A DNA stretch of 64,000 nt from an uncultured Phascolarctobacterium sp. (GCA_900552005.1 URXU01000002.1:62001-126000); one strand, 5' to 3'. Shown: positions 9,201-17,928, numbered from the stretch's first letter. Numbers and translations: made by a program. Notes: a model not told the origin generated them from the letters alone.

Positions 9201-9775
9201 TTAATACGCGTCAGATTCATTGCCGTTTCATCCAGACGGCGTACAGCATCTTTTTTACGCAGCCTGTATTTGGCAATGCCCGCAGCTTCTTCAAATAAAG
9301 CCCGCCGTTCTTCCGGTCTGCTGTTTAGCACTTCATCGATTCTGTTTTGACCTATAATGGACATGGATCCTTTACCAAGGCCTGTATCAGCCAATAAATC
9401 GGTAATATCTTTCAGACGGCAGCTTTTTTTATTAATAGCGTATTCACTGTCGCCGCTGCGAAACAAACGTCTGGTCAGACTTACCTCCGCAAAATCCATG
9501 TCTAATGCACGATCACTGTTGTCAAAATTCAGCGTAACCTCTGCCATGCCTAAAGCTCTTCTTTTGCTGCTGCCGGAAAAAATAATATCTTCCATCCTGC
9601 TGCCGCGCAAATACCTGGCGCTCTGTTCACCAAGCACCCAGCGAATGGCATCAGAAATATTACTTTTGCCGGAACCATTAGGGCCCACTACTGCCGTAAT
9701 ACCTTTGTCAAAAGTTAATTCAGTTTTTTCGGCAAAAGATTTAAAGCCGTACGTAGCAAAAGACTTTAAGCGCAC
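6221..9775 (-). CDS. smc: Chromosome partition protein SMC
   Basis: The 1184-residue ATPase that, with ScpA/ScpB, loads on the origin region and compacts DNA. Head halves: Walker A GPNGSGKS at 31-38, the signature LSGGERALTV at about 1091 and Walker B ILDEIDAALDD at about 1117. Two very Gln/Leu-rich coiled coils flank a hinge at about 500-650 that contains GGSMSGGS. I choose GTG at 9775 (AGG 8 nt upstream), giving MRLKSFATYGFKSF, which matches the usual start length; a GTG at 9784 lacks a ribosome site. The many spurious open frames opposite it come from CAG/CTG codon runs. Confidence 0.96.
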   Translation of the reverse strand: MRLKSFATYGFKSFAEKTELTFDKGITAVVGPNGSGKSNISDAIRWVLGEQSARYLRGSRMEDIIFSGSSKRRALGMAEVTLNFDNSDRALDMDFAEVSLTRRLFRSGDSEYAINKKSCRLKDITDLLADTGLGKGSMSIIGQNRIDEVLNSRPEERRALFEEAAGIAKYRLRKKDAVRRLDETAMNLTRINDIRAEVAGQVEPLRAAAEKTQQYNALQQEQRRCRLTGIARRLDQLAAVRDKLLQQKQQAEAQLAEQISKLSSKEAEISRLQLELDKLNEHFAQLMDAMKDKETALEKLHGRQAVLDERILHSRQNSEKLSARNIKIERQADELEQQMHTLAAEFDVVDKKRASAQYQLQKLTEEKMQCEQQLQEILEQSESLKSDVFADMQQLLEVRNALRVLEQEQERRVKQREALKHSIEEIEQAAGLLEDEYRVLLEKEARSGHEGQLLKDNIALKQQEADDCRKQLQNIRLRQSQEQKKLVTMETKLTALQRLQSSYEGFGFGIKNILKCHLPWRQHILGVMAELLHTEDKYVLALETALGESAQNIVTSDAETAKAAISFLKANNGGRATFLPLDNIQERTLNAEERKISRMKGICGSAAELVQYPETAAKAVKFLLGRVLIAENIDAALQAAKAAHFRLRVVTLDGDVVNAGGSMSGGSRRQKEGYLSRGRDIQHLMHETKQQRGKLLELQEESEQWEDKEQHLEKNLQRLQHELQQYTLSASQLKLQLQHIQQKKKESEDKLMLLLDERKMVSEEYMSNRSQVQKLRLDVQKLEDKDSEAKQLLETMQKNTAAQKSKVEAVDNRLHDVRLLLDTSTAKAELMSDRMKSLDNDTLQLRREVKNNETEQQKLTQLILDCQQQKQACEKQRQELLQQLRNTESGKEQFHEERLRLQSCQQQAEAQADVMKRQRNESETSLKQMVIELTKCESDYEHLTSQLAEEYGLEEASLRAAELLEIPDAELKKMENRLALSIAALGPVNPAAVEEYQAVKERSEFLDHQYNDLCTAKDNLEAVISEINSGMNRRFKEAFAAINNYFAQCYIKLFGGGTAVLKLSEPDDILNSGIDIEVQPPGKKLQSLYLLSGGERALTVIALLFALLSYRPAPFCILDEIDAALDDANIVRFSKFLREFSQQTQFIVITHRKGTMECADIMYGVTMEESGVSKMLSVKINEKE

Positions 9776-9846
9776 AGTTATCACCTGATTTCACATTCTT
9801 TATCGTAATATTTTATCATATATATCAGAAAGCATACAATAGCATC

Positions 9847-10338
9847 TTACCGCAGATAGTTGATGAGCACACGCCACTCATATATCAAAGCCTGCAGATT
9901 CATTCTGGCATTAGCCGGACTTGTAGAATGCAGATAATACACAGGCAAATCAACCTGCTTGGCAAAATACTTTTTAAAAGCAAGCCCGGCCTTTCCTCCG
10001 TTGCAGACTATTGCCTGCAGCTGTTTATGTTGTTCCAATAAACGCAAAATATCATTGGGCCGCTCGTTTTTAATATCACTGTCCAGACTGCCTTCACGCT
10101 CACAATAACCGAGCACATCCCATAAGGCAAGGCCGTGTTGCCGCAGCAGCAGTAATTTTTCCGGATACTCTGCCGGAACTTGCGTATTAAAAATTCCTGC
10201 CAACAGTTTCCAAAAACGATTTTGCGGATGCGCATAATACTGCTGCTCTTGCAAAGACTTTCTGCCTGGCATGGAACCAAGAATAAGCACCCGGCTGTCT
10301 TTCGCAATAACCGGTGCAAAACTTCTGCAAATACTCAT
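9847..10338 (-). CDS. DNA-deoxyinosine/mismatch glycosylase, UDG superfamily family 6-like
   Basis: A 163-residue member of the uracil-DNA glycosylase superfamily. The N-terminal LILGSMPGRKSL followed by YYAHPQNRFW and the C-terminal LHSTSPANA match the hypoxanthine-DNA glycosylase (HDG) group, which removes deaminated adenine and sometimes uracil. The ATG at 10338 is chosen because GAGG lies 7 nt upstream; it starts 8 bp after the radical SAM gene ends. Substrate specificity is inferred from motifs only. Confidence 0.85.
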   Translation of the reverse strand: MSICRSFAPVIAKDSRVLILGSMPGRKSLQEQQYYAHPQNRFWKLLAGIFNTQVPAEYPEKLLLLRQHGLALWDVLGYCEREGSLDSDIKNERPNDILRLLEQHKQLQAIVCNGGKAGLAFKKYFAKQVDLPVYYLHSTSPANARMNLQALIYEWRVLINYLR

Positions 10339-10345
10339 ATAAACC

Positions 10346-11359
10346 TCATATACCGTTATGCTTTTCATTACTTGTACTGATCGAAATCCGCGCGTCTTCG
10401 CTCAGCTGAATATTAATTCTGGTAGGAGCCAATATTTTTTGCCAGTAACGCAGATTGCTGTTTTTAAGTCCCCGCAGCTTCGACATCAGTTTGTTCGGAC
10501 AGTGAATCACTATTTCCTGCATGCCCGCCAATTTTTTTAATTCAGGTGTAAGCTGCTCCTTTAATAAATAGCTCTGCACCAGTTCACCCATGGAGGGATG
10601 AAACGGTCCTGCCAAAATATTGCCTGCCGTACATAATTCTTCATCAGGCTGTAGTCCTACTCGAATTACCTGAATACCATTTTCCGTCAGGATTCTGTAC
10701 ACATACGCGCTTTGCCTAACCGCCTCCTGCAGAGAAAGCGGCTGATATTTTCCCTCCTGCCAGCTGCCTGCCAACGGCGTACCTTTAATGACCAGCAAAG
10801 GATAAATTCTTGCTATATCAGGCTGCAGAGCAACAACCTGACGCACAGTATTTTGTACACTTTCAAAATCCTGCTGCGGCAAACCTACCATTAGCTGCAA
10901 GCCAATCTTCATCCCTGCCCGGCGCAGCAATTTTACCGCCGCAGGTACAGCTGCTGCAGTATGTCCCCGTTCAGCTGCCTGCAGCACTTTATCATCCAGG
11001 GACTGCACGCCCAGCTCAACCAATTTTACATTATGCCCGCGCAGCAGCTCCAGCACATCTTCATTGATATAATCAGGACGAGTTGACAGGCGTACGCTGC
11101 CAATAATTTTTTTAGCCAGCAAATCGTCCGTAAGCTGCAGCAGCTGCTTTTGCAAATCAAAGGCAAGTCCGGTAAATGAACCGCCATAGAAAGCAGCTTC
11201 ATTCTGCGGTGAAGGACGCAGCCACTGCAGCCAGCGCTCAATCTGCCGGGCGGCACTGCTGACAGCAGCTTGATGCTGGCCGCTGATCGTTTTCTGATTG
11301 CAGAACACACATTGATGCGGGCAGCCGGCATGGGGAATGAAAATAGGTAAAATAGCCAT
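10346..11359 (-). CDS. Radical SAM protein, Elp3/HemN-like
   Basis: A 337-residue radical SAM protein. C13-x3-C17-x2-C20 (CPHQCVFC) would bind the [4Fe-4S] cluster, and FYGGSFTGL and LGVQSLDD follow the Elp3/coproporphyrinogen-oxidase-like pattern. The C-terminal basic region (about 270-337) looks like an RNA- or anticodon-type tail. The family commonly lies beside smc or rnc in clostridia, and its reaction is not established. The ATG at 11359 has GGGAGG 8 nt upstream. Its end lies 8 bp before the glycosylase start. Confidence 0.85.
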   Translation of the reverse strand: MAILPIFIPHAGCPHQCVFCNQKTISGQHQAAVSSAARQIERWLQWLRPSPQNEAAFYGGSFTGLAFDLQKQLLQLTDDLLAKKIIGSVRLSTRPDYINEDVLELLRGHNVKLVELGVQSLDDKVLQAAERGHTAAAVPAAVKLLRRAGMKIGLQLMVGLPQQDFESVQNTVRQVVALQPDIARIYPLLVIKGTPLAGSWQEGKYQPLSLQEAVRQSAYVYRILTENGIQVIRVGLQPDEELCTAGNILAGPFHPSMGELVQSYLLKEQLTPELKKLAGMQEIVIHCPNKLMSKLRGLKNSNLRYWQKILAPTRINIQLSEDARISISTSNEKHNGI

Positions 11360-11401
11360 TATATTTCCTCCCAAATAAATCTGCTGTTACATAAATATTA
11401 T

Positions 11402-11431
11402 GAAAGCAGGTATGTTGGCATACCTGCTTTC
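11402..11431 (-). terminator. Strong hairpin after the HAD gene, candidate terminator
   Basis: A perfect 13-bp stem (11402-11414 with 11419-11431) closes a 4-base loop. The following minus-strand sequence is T/A-rich but not a clean T run, so termination may be partial, letting some transcripts reach the radical SAM gene. Confidence 0.55.
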
Positions 11432-11433
11432 GC

Positions 11434-12252
11434 TCACTCTAAATCAACCTGCACCTGCTCAGTTAAAATACTTTCGATGACCATGGCTACGCCGTCATCA
11501 TTATTGGAAGCCGTAACAATCTTCGCACAATCTTTGACGCTGTCTTTGGCATTGGCTACAGCAACGCCTATGCCGGCATTTTTTATCATCAGCATATCAT
11601 TATTGGAATCACCAATGCACATAATTTCTGCAGGCTGAATATTATAGCTGGCAGCCACGGCTCTGACGGCTTCCCATTTATTGACGCCTGGCTCCATCAG
11701 TTCCAAAAAATTATCCTTGGAGCTGGTTACATCCAGCCTGCCGGCAAATTTCTCGGCAAACTCCCGCCATACCTGCTCAAATTCATTACTTTCCGTCATA
11801 ACGAGAATTTTATAAGGCGCTTCCGTGGCAGTATAAATAGCTTCACCAATTTCTGTAGTCGGTATCCCGGAAATTTTTGTGTACATTTTAGAGCACTCAT
11901 TTTCTTTTTTTATCAGAATTTTATCTCCTACATAAACCTGCAGATAATAGCCTTTTTCCTGACAATAATCGAGCACGGCCTGAGCAGTATCCAGTTTCAT
12001 TTTATGCTCATAAAAAACTTTGCCGCTCCGGCTTTCTTTAACCAGCGCGCCGTTATACGTTACCAAAGGTACATCCAAGCCCAAATTTAACGCATAGGGT
12101 CTGGCCGACACGTACATTCTGCCGGTCGCAATCAGAAATATTATTCCCTTAGCAAGAGCCCTTTTTATGGCAGCCGCATTCCGCTCAGAAATCTGACAGT
12201 TTTTATTTAATAAAGTATCATCCATATCACTGGCAATTAATTTAATCTGCAT
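11434..12252 (-). CDS. Cof-type HAD-IIB phosphatase
   Basis: A 272-residue haloacid dehalogenase phosphatase of the Cof subfamily. The nucleophile motif is DMDDTLL near residue 8, the second motif is TGR at about 43, the loop-3 Lys lies in the NKWEA region and the acidic motif is GDSNNDMLM at about 217. Such enzymes dephosphorylate sugar phosphates or FMN/PLP-type cofactors; the substrate cannot be told. The ATG at 12252 has GAGGAG 7 nt upstream and lies just after the stop of the small membrane protein. Confidence 0.9.
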   Translation of the reverse strand: MQIKLIASDMDDTLLNKNCQISERNAAAIKRALAKGIIFLIATGRMYVSARPYALNLGLDVPLVTYNGALVKESRSGKVFYEHKMKLDTAQAVLDYCQEKGYYLQVYVGDKILIKKENECSKMYTKISGIPTTEIGEAIYTATEAPYKILVMTESNEFEQVWREFAEKFAGRLDVTSSKDNFLELMEPGVNKWEAVRAVAASYNIQPAEIMCIGDSNNDMLMIKNAGIGVAVANAKDSVKDCAKIVTASNNDDGVAMVIESILTEQVQVDLE

Positions 12253-12263
12253 TTCCATTCTCC

Positions 12264-12599
12264 TCAATCAAGTTCAGTCAAAAATTTTTCTATAACAATA
12301 GCCGCTAAGGCGTAAACCAATAAAAAAAGCAGCAGCGGCACATCAATAAATAAAACGTAACCGGGCAGCAGACGGCATATAAACTCTGTTCCCAGAAATA
12401 CTCCCGCGGCAACAGCTGCCTTTTCTGTAAAAGGCGGCAAACGGCGGCTTATTTTCGTCAAAATAACCGTCCAGATAGATAAAAACGCAGCGCCAGTCAG
12501 CAAACCGCCCAGTGTCACCACCTCGATCCAGTCGGTAAGATAAATTGCAATAAAAAAAATAACACTCAATGTAAGCCATTGAGTAAAAATATTATACAT
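12264..12599 (-). CDS. Small four-helix membrane protein, unknown function
   Basis: A 111-residue, very hydrophobic protein with four predicted membrane segments (about 8-28, 30-50, 62-80 and 85-106). It has some resemblance to the YvlD/phage-holin-4-like membrane family, but I see no diagnostic motif. It is transcribed with the HAD phosphatase, whose start lies 11 bp beyond its stop. No function can be assigned. Confidence 0.65.
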   Translation of the reverse strand: MYNIFTQWLTLSVIFFIAIYLTDWIEVVTLGGLLTGAAFLSIWTVILTKISRRLPPFTEKAAVAAGVFLGTEFICRLLPGYVLFIDVPLLLFLLVYALAAIVIEKFLTELD

Positions 12600-12756
12600 A
12601 AAATCACCTTTTTCATTATAGCATAATAATTACTGTAAAGTACAATTTATATTTTCGCCTTTCAGCGAAAAAATCCTTTGCAGATGCGGAAAATATGATA
12701 GAATAGTTGCGACAGACTGCCTGTCTGCCGTAATACTGAAAGGAGTCTTTCTGACA

Positions 12757-13014
12757 ATGAAACGAAGTGATAAATTTCGTCAGGCCAATCGCGAAGCCAA
12801 AGCAACAGTTCTGGCAACTATTGCCGTCATCATTTTCTGGTGGGCCGCCGGTTTCGGTCTGGCTGACAGCGATATTACCTTCTGGCATACTCCCATATGG
12901 GTTTGGGGCGGCTGCTTTGGAACCTGGATTTTTGCCATTCTGGTAACTGTATTTTTAACCAAAAAAGTTTTTGTAAACTTTGATTTGGATGACGAGGAGG
13001 CAAAGCATGAGTAG
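12757..13014 (+). CDS. yhdT: YhdT family small membrane protein
   Basis: An 85-residue protein with two membrane helices separated by a Trp-rich loop (FWHTPIWVWGGCFGTW) and an acidic tail. This is the YhdT/DUF997 family, which is nearly always encoded immediately before panF and is thought to be an accessory subunit of the Na+/pantothenate symporter. The last 8 bp overlap panF. AAGGAG lies about 13 nt before the ATG. Confidence 0.92.
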   Translation: MKRSDKFRQANREAKATVLATIAVIIFWWAAGFGLADSDITFWHTPIWVWGGCFGTWIFAILVTVFLTKKVFVNFDLDDEEAKHE

Positions 13015-14500
13015 TATTTTCAACCTGCTGCCGGTACTTGTCTTTCTGATTTTTATGCTCGGCATCAGCGTTTATATTCAAAAATCATCCCAGGCGGACC
13101 GCAAAAAGGACTTTGCCAAAGATTATTTTATCGGCGGACGTACCTTAGGCGGCTTTGTTCTGGCCATGACCACGGCAGCTACCTACAGCAGCGTCAGCAC
13201 TTTTGTAGGCGGCCCCGGCATGGCCTGGGTTATCGGCTATGGCTGGCTTTATATGGCCATTGTGCAGGTAGTTGTTATTTTTCTGGTGCTGGGTGTCTTT
13301 GGCAAAAAGATTGCGCTTATTTCCAGACGCATTGATGCGGTAACTGTTATTGATGTTATCCGGGCACGTTATCATTCTGATGCGCTGGCTAATTTTTCCG
13401 CACTGGTTATCGTCGCCTTCTTCTGCGCCACAATGGTTGCCCAGTTCGTCGGTGCTGCCAAACTGTTTGAAGCAGTTACCGGATTCTCCTATGTTACCGG
13501 CCTCAGCCTTTTTGGTCTGATTGTTGTTTTTTATACTACCATCGGCGGCTTCAAAGGCGTTGCCGTTACAGACTCAGTATGTGCCATTGCCATGATTGTC
13601 GGCCTGTGCCTGCTGATGGGATCCATGATGGAGGCCGGCGGCGGCTTTGAAAATATTATGAATTATATAGATACCAAGCATCCTGATATGCTGGAGCCTC
13701 TTTCCCAGGGCAAGATGCCTGTGTCTCTTTACATCAGCCAATGGCTTTTAGTAGGCATCTGCACACTTTCTCTACCCCAGTCCGTTGTCCGCGGTATCAG
13801 CTACAAAGATACTAAGGCTCTGCATCGAGCTATGATTATCGGCACAATCGTTATCGGCGCCATGACTCTGGTAGCAACCTGGATCGGCGTTCTCAGCAAG
13901 GGCATTCTTACTGACTCTCTATCAGCCTACGGTAACAGCGTCGATAATATCACGCCGCTGACCATTGTTAAAAGCATGGGTCCCTTCTGGGCCGGAGTAA
14001 CAATTATTGGTCCCATTGCCGCAACTATTTCTACCGTATCTTCACTGCTTTTGGCTTCTTCCTCATCCATTATCAAGGATATTTATATGCGTGAACTTGA
14101 CAAGCGTGGTCTGACAGCGCAGAACAGCAAAATTCGTACTTTCAGCTTGGCTGCCACCATCATTCTTGGCCTTGCCGTCTATTTTATCGCCATTTCTCCC
14201 CCCAGCGTTATCTGGCAGATCAATATGTTTGCCTTTGGCGGCTTGGAAACGGCTTTCTTCTGGGTACTTATTTTCGGTCTTTTCTGGCCTAAAGCCAACA
14301 AGACCGGGGCTTTGGCCGCCATGGTCGGAGGCGTTGTTGTTTACTGCGCCAGCATGGCTTTAAAAATCAAATTTTTGGATCTGCATCAAATTGTTCTTGG
14401 CATTCTCTGTTCCCTGCTGTTATTTTTGATAGGTAATTACTATGGCCGCAAAACAGACCAAAAAACCTTGGAAATATTTTTCCCGGAAAAATTTGAATAA
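13007..14500 (+). CDS. panF: Sodium/pantothenate symporter PanF
   Basis: A sodium:solute symporter of 497 residues with about 13 membrane segments. The conserved early stretch DYFIGGRTLGGFVLAMT and the core helix TAATYSSVSTFVGGPG are typical of PanF. The ATG at 13007 is supported by GAGGAGG 6 nt upstream, inside the end of yhdT. Import of pantothenate supplies CoA synthesis. The pair with yhdT makes PanF more likely than a proline or other SSS transporter. Confidence 0.92.
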   Translation: MSSIFNLLPVLVFLIFMLGISVYIQKSSQADRKKDFAKDYFIGGRTLGGFVLAMTTAATYSSVSTFVGGPGMAWVIGYGWLYMAIVQVVVIFLVLGVFGKKIALISRRIDAVTVIDVIRARYHSDALANFSALVIVAFFCATMVAQFVGAAKLFEAVTGFSYVTGLSLFGLIVVFYTTIGGFKGVAVTDSVCAIAMIVGLCLLMGSMMEAGGGFENIMNYIDTKHPDMLEPLSQGKMPVSLYISQWLLVGICTLSLPQSVVRGISYKDTKALHRAMIIGTIVIGAMTLVATWIGVLSKGILTDSLSAYGNSVDNITPLTIVKSMGPFWAGVTIIGPIAATISTVSSLLLASSSSIIKDIYMRELDKRGLTAQNSKIRTFSLAATIILGLAVYFIAISPPSVIWQINMFAFGGLETAFFWVLIFGLFWPKANKTGALAAMVGGVVVYCASMALKIKFLDLHQIVLGILCSLLLFLIGNYYGRKTDQKTLEIFFPEKFE

Positions 14501-14531
14501 AAAAAACTGGATGAAACATCCAGTTTTTTTA
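14501..14531. terminator. Bidirectional terminator between panF and tenI
   Basis: The stem ACTGGATG/CATCCAGT with a 3-base loop is flanked by A6 on one side and T7 on the other, so it can stop both convergent operons. Confidence 0.9.
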
Positions 14532-15101
14532 TTTCAGCAGCATATAATCACTCATAATACATGCACCTGCCGCTTGGCAGGCCTGTAATTTCTTAAACTG
14601 GCTGCCATTCAGTTTTACACCTCCGATAGCATATACGGGCAGCGAGGTATTTTCACACAGCTGACGCAAAAAAGCAAGACCCCGTCCCGGAATCCCCTGC
14701 TTGCAATCAGTTTCATAAATATGTCCCGCACTCAGATAAGTTGCACCCCAGGCTTCTGCAATTCTGGCTTCTTCCATACTGTGCACGGAAGCGCCTATAT
14801 GTTTAAAAAGGTGCCGCTGTTGCTGAAATTCTGCGCTCTGCAGCAAGGATAACGGCAAATGTATATCAGAACACTCCAGCAGTATTCCCCACTGCCAGAA
14901 GCTATGCAGAATCAAAGGCACGTGATATTTGCGGCATACTTTCAGCACATTGCAGGCCAATTTTCCGTATTCTGCCGAAGATAAATCCTTTTCTCTCAGA
15001 ATAATAGCCTGCGGCGGCTTCCTGCGGCAGATAATTTCTGCTTGGTCCGTTAAGGAGCCGGAGCATAATTTTCTGTTTGTAACAGCTATAATTTTAAACA
15101 T
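14529..15101 (-). CDS. tenI: Thiazole tautomerase TenI (ThiE-like)
   Basis: A 190-residue TIM-barrel protein of the thiamine phosphate synthase superfamily. The stretch GHIYETDCKQGIPGRG (about 130-145) is the TenI signature rather than that of ThiE, and IGASVHS precedes it. TenI aromatises the thiazole carboxylate made by ThiG. It ends the thiSFGH operon and overlaps thiH by 8 bp. The ATG at 15101 is chosen for spacing from AGAG; an ATG at 15107 is also possible. ThiE activity cannot be excluded. Confidence 0.85.
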   Translation of the reverse strand: MFKIIAVTNRKLCSGSLTDQAEIICRRKPPQAIILREKDLSSAEYGKLACNVLKVCRKYHVPLILHSFWQWGILLECSDIHLPLSLLQSAEFQQQRHLFKHIGASVHSMEEARIAEAWGATYLSAGHIYETDCKQGIPGRGLAFLRQLCENTSLPVYAIGGVKLNGSQFKKLQACQAAGACIMSDYMLLK

Positions 15102-16305
15102 AGACATACTCTGCCAAAACCGGCTGCAGTCCCTGACTGCGCAAAGCATCATGAATTTCCTCAAGCGAACGATTATCGGCTATTTCAAACTGTTCATCAC
15201 CCAACTGCTGCTGTGAACTATGGCTGCCAATACCGGTGCTTACACCGGCAGAAATCTTATTAGCCGCCAGCCGCATCAAATTATCACGCACACGGGCACA
15301 TTCCCTGCTGGAAACCACAATTGAAGCATAAGGCAAAAATAATCTGTAGGCACAAACTATTTGCAGTAACTGGCGTTCGTGAACATCAAGCGGCTCAATC
15401 TTATCGTTATTGACAATGGGACGCAGCCGCGGACAGGAAATGCTTATTTCTGCGTGCGGATATTTACGCTGCAGAAGACTGGCATGCAGTCCTGTTGCCA
15501 GAGCATCACGCCGAAAATCATCCAATCCCAGCAAAGCAGCAAAGCCTACTCCACGCATTCCTCCTCGCAGAGCACGTTCCTGCGCGTAAAAGCGATAGGG
15601 AAAAATACGCTTGTGTCCAGCCAAATGCAATTTTTCATATTTATCACTGTTATATGTTTCCTGGAACACTGTCACATAATCAGCACCGCATTGATGCAGA
15701 AAATTATATTCTTCGCTGTTTACGGGATAGATTTCCAGGCCGACCACCTTAAAATAACGGCGTGCAAGGCGACAGGCCTCGCCGATATAATTGATGTCCG
15801 ACATTTTTCTGCTTTCACCTGTCAATAAAAGTATTTCCTGCAGCCCGGTTTCAGCAATCGCCCGCATTTCATTTTCTGCCTGCTCCATAGATAATTTGGC
15901 CCGCTGAATTTTATTATGACTGTTAAAGCCGCAGTAAATACAATAATTTTCGCAATAGTTGGCTAAATACAGCGGCGTAAAAATATTAACTGAATTGCCG
16001 AAATAACGCTGCCTTTCCTTTTGTGCTGCCGCGGCGATTATTTCTAAAAAAGGCAGAGCAGCCGGCGATAATAAAGCAGCGAAATCAGTAATACTTTTCT
16101 TGCTGCTGCCAAGCGCCTTAAGCACATCATTTGCCGTAAACTTTTCCCAATCATACTGCAGGCGGTACTGCTGAACCTGCTCCAGCAAATCGGAATCTAT
16201 TACCTCCATATCCGGCCAGTAGCGCATGTGGTCTGTATGGCATTTTTCCGCATAACAGCGAGCTTCTTCGTTATAGATACTGTCATTAAAATATTTATCT
16301 TCCAT
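15094..16305 (-). CDS. thiH: 2-iminoacetate synthase ThiH
   Basis: A 403-residue radical SAM enzyme that splits tyrosine into p-cresol and dehydroglycine, the glycine-derived donor for the thiazole ring. The cluster motif is C118-x3-C122-x2-C125 (CENYCIYCGF). The SAM-binding region ILLLTGES and the C-terminal motif STGIGSHSS are present. ThiH rather than ThiO (glycine oxidase) fits an anaerobe. It lies between thiG and tenI. Confidence 0.95.
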   Translation of the reverse strand: MEDKYFNDSIYNEEARCYAEKCHTDHMRYWPDMEVIDSDLLEQVQQYRLQYDWEKFTANDVLKALGSSKKSITDFAALLSPAALPFLEIIAAAAQKERQRYFGNSVNIFTPLYLANYCENYCIYCGFNSHNKIQRAKLSMEQAENEMRAIAETGLQEILLLTGESRKMSDINYIGEACRLARRYFKVVGLEIYPVNSEEYNFLHQCGADYVTVFQETYNSDKYEKLHLAGHKRIFPYRFYAQERALRGGMRGVGFAALLGLDDFRRDALATGLHASLLQRKYPHAEISISCPRLRPIVNNDKIEPLDVHERQLLQIVCAYRLFLPYASIVVSSRECARVRDNLMRLAANKISAGVSTGIGSHSSQQQLGDEQFEIADNRSLEEIHDALRSQGLQPVLAEYVYV

Positions 16306-16314
16306 GGCGTCCTC

Positions 16315-17079
16315 CTAATCCCTCAGAAAGCCTGTCAGCGGCGAGGAGGCACTTCCCATACCTACGGATCCCAAACCAGCAAGATAAGCCTGCCGTCCGG
16401 CAGCAACAGCCTGTTTAAAGGCAGCCGCCATTAAAGGTATGTCTCCGGCGCTGGCAATGGCCGTATTGACCATTACAGCAGCTGCGCCCATTTCCATGGC
16501 TTCACATGCCTGTGAAGGCCTGCCGATGCCTGCATCCACAATAACCGGCAAATCCATTTCATCAATAATGATCTGGATAAACTCCTTACTGCAAAGTCCC
16601 TTATTGGAACCAATGGGCGCCCCCAAAGGCATAATGCAGGCGGCACCCGCGTCCCGCAGCTCTCTGGCCGTCTGCAAGTCCGGATACATATAAGGCATGA
16701 CAATAAAACCATCTTCAGCCAAAATTTCAGTAGCTTTAACTGTTGCATGATTATCTGGCAGCAAATATTTGCTGTCTTTAACAACTTCAATTTTTACAAA
16801 GTCCGTACCGCACAGCTCCCGGGCCATTTTCGCAATGCGTACTGCCTCCTCGGCGGTGCGCGCTCCGGAAGTATTGGGCAGTAAAACAATATCATCAGGA
16901 ATATAATCCAAAATATTATCCATGGCTCCGCCATTTGCCCGCCTTAAAGCCAGCGTAATAATTTCTGCGCCGGCCTGTTCCACTGCCGCCTGAATCAGAT
17001 CTAAAGAATATTTCCCCGAACCGAGAATAAATCTGGAGGTAAATTCCCGATTTCCTAATACAAAGCTGTCTTTTTGCAT
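16315..17079 (-). CDS. thiG: Thiazole synthase ThiG
   Basis: A 254-residue TIM barrel that condenses DXP, dehydroglycine and ThiS-thiocarboxylate into the thiazole. FTSRFILGSGKYS is the N-terminal signature, the Schiff-base Lys lies in FVKIEVVKD, and the phosphate loops VDAGIGRPSQA and MVNTAIASAGD follow. The ATG at 17079 has GGAG 9 nt upstream; it starts 6 bp after the thiF stop. Confidence 0.96.
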   Translation of the reverse strand: MQKDSFVLGNREFTSRFILGSGKYSLDLIQAAVEQAGAEIITLALRRANGGAMDNILDYIPDDIVLLPNTSGARTAEEAVRIAKMARELCGTDFVKIEVVKDSKYLLPDNHATVKATEILAEDGFIVMPYMYPDLQTARELRDAGAACIMPLGAPIGSNKGLCSKEFIQIIIDEMDLPVIVDAGIGRPSQACEAMEMGAAAVMVNTAIASAGDIPLMAAAFKQAVAAGRQAYLAGLGSVGMGSASSPLTGFLRD

Positions 17080-17084
17080 GTTAA

Positions 17085-17714
17085 TTACTCCAATCCTAAA
17101 ATAATCCTGCTGATAATATGCGCCTGATGGGCGGCACATAACGCTACCCGCGCTGCTGTCAGCGGCTGATTTTCACAGTCACTGATTTCATCGCCGCAAA
17201 GATAAAGCCTGCCGGTAATTTTTCTTGTTCTGATTGCGTTACCGCTGCCGATGCCGGCCATACCGGACGCAGCAACAATTTTTTTCTCCGGCAGCTTTCG
17301 CAAAATAGTGCTGATCAGCATGGCTTTTGCTTCAGCCGCATCAAGCGCCTCACAAATAATTTCATCTTCAGCCAAAACTGATGCCGCATTATCTTCTGTC
17401 AGTCGCAAGCAATCAGTTTTCAGCTGCAAAAACGGATTTATCTGCAGCAAATACTTGCTCAGCGCCTGTGTTTTATAACAGCCTATATCCTGCTGGCGAT
17501 ACTGCTGCCGATGAAGATTGCTTAATTCAACCTTATCAAAATCAATCAGATGCAGCCGGTAAATGCCCATTCGTACCAGCAAAACGGCAACGTTACTGCC
17601 CAGGCCGCCCAAACCGGCTACCGCAACTCGCGCCTTACGCATACGCGCGACAAATTCAGCGCCATGTCTGTCCTCCAGCATTTTGCTGAACATGGTGTCT
17701 GTAAGCTTTTCCAT
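17085..17714 (-). CDS. thiF: ThiS adenylyltransferase ThiF (short type)
   Basis: A 209-residue E1-like enzyme that adenylates the ThiS C-terminus. The ATP loop is VAGLGGLGSNVA (about 31-42), and DFDKVELSNLHRQQY holds the catalytic Asp and Arg. It is shorter than E. coli ThiF and lacks an obvious C-terminal zinc CxxC pair, like other clostridial short ThiF proteins. Its start abuts the thiS stop. Confidence 0.93.
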   Translation of the reverse strand: MEKLTDTMFSKMLEDRHGAEFVARMRKARVAVAGLGGLGSNVAVLLVRMGIYRLHLIDFDKVELSNLHRQQYRQQDIGCYKTQALSKYLLQINPFLQLKTDCLRLTEDNAASVLAEDEIICEALDAAEAKAMLISTILRKLPEKKIVAASGMAGIGSGNAIRTRKITGRLYLCGDEISDCENQPLTAARVALCAAHQAHIISRIILGLE

Positions 17715-17908
17715 CAGCCACCTCCCACAAAACTGACTATTTCCAAAACATCCGTATCTTTTAAAAACACGTCTGCATAATCAGCCTTGCTGATAATTGC
17801 TCCGTTTAACTCCACTACTATCCTGTTAACAGCATATTGCCGCTGCTGCAGATATTCACTAAGCAGCATCGGCCGCGGCAAAATCTGCTTCTGACCATTT
17901 ACTCGCAT
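17714..17908 (-). CDS. thiS: Sulfur carrier protein ThiS
   Basis: A 64-residue beta-grasp carrier that ends in VSFVGGG. The terminal Gly-Gly is adenylated by ThiF and thiocarboxylated. The ATG at 17908 is chosen because GGGAGG lies 6 nt upstream; an ATG at 17911 and a TTG at 17914 are too close. It is the first gene of thiSFGH-tenI and follows an unusual hairpin leader. Confidence 0.95.
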   Translation of the reverse strand: MRVNGQKQILPRPMLLSEYLQQRQYAVNRIVVELNGAIISKADYADVFLKDTDVLEIVSFVGGG

Positions 17909-17928
17909 CATCAACCTCCCGCATAAAC

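Noticed and set aside
6221..9775. Long opposite-strand open frames within smc (for example 8302-8940)
   Set aside because: They arise from Gln/Leu-rich CAG/CTG codon runs in the coiled coils; no ribosome site or family look.
12264..12599. Phage holin
   Set aside because: Hydrophobic four-helix pattern only; no lysis or phage genes nearby.
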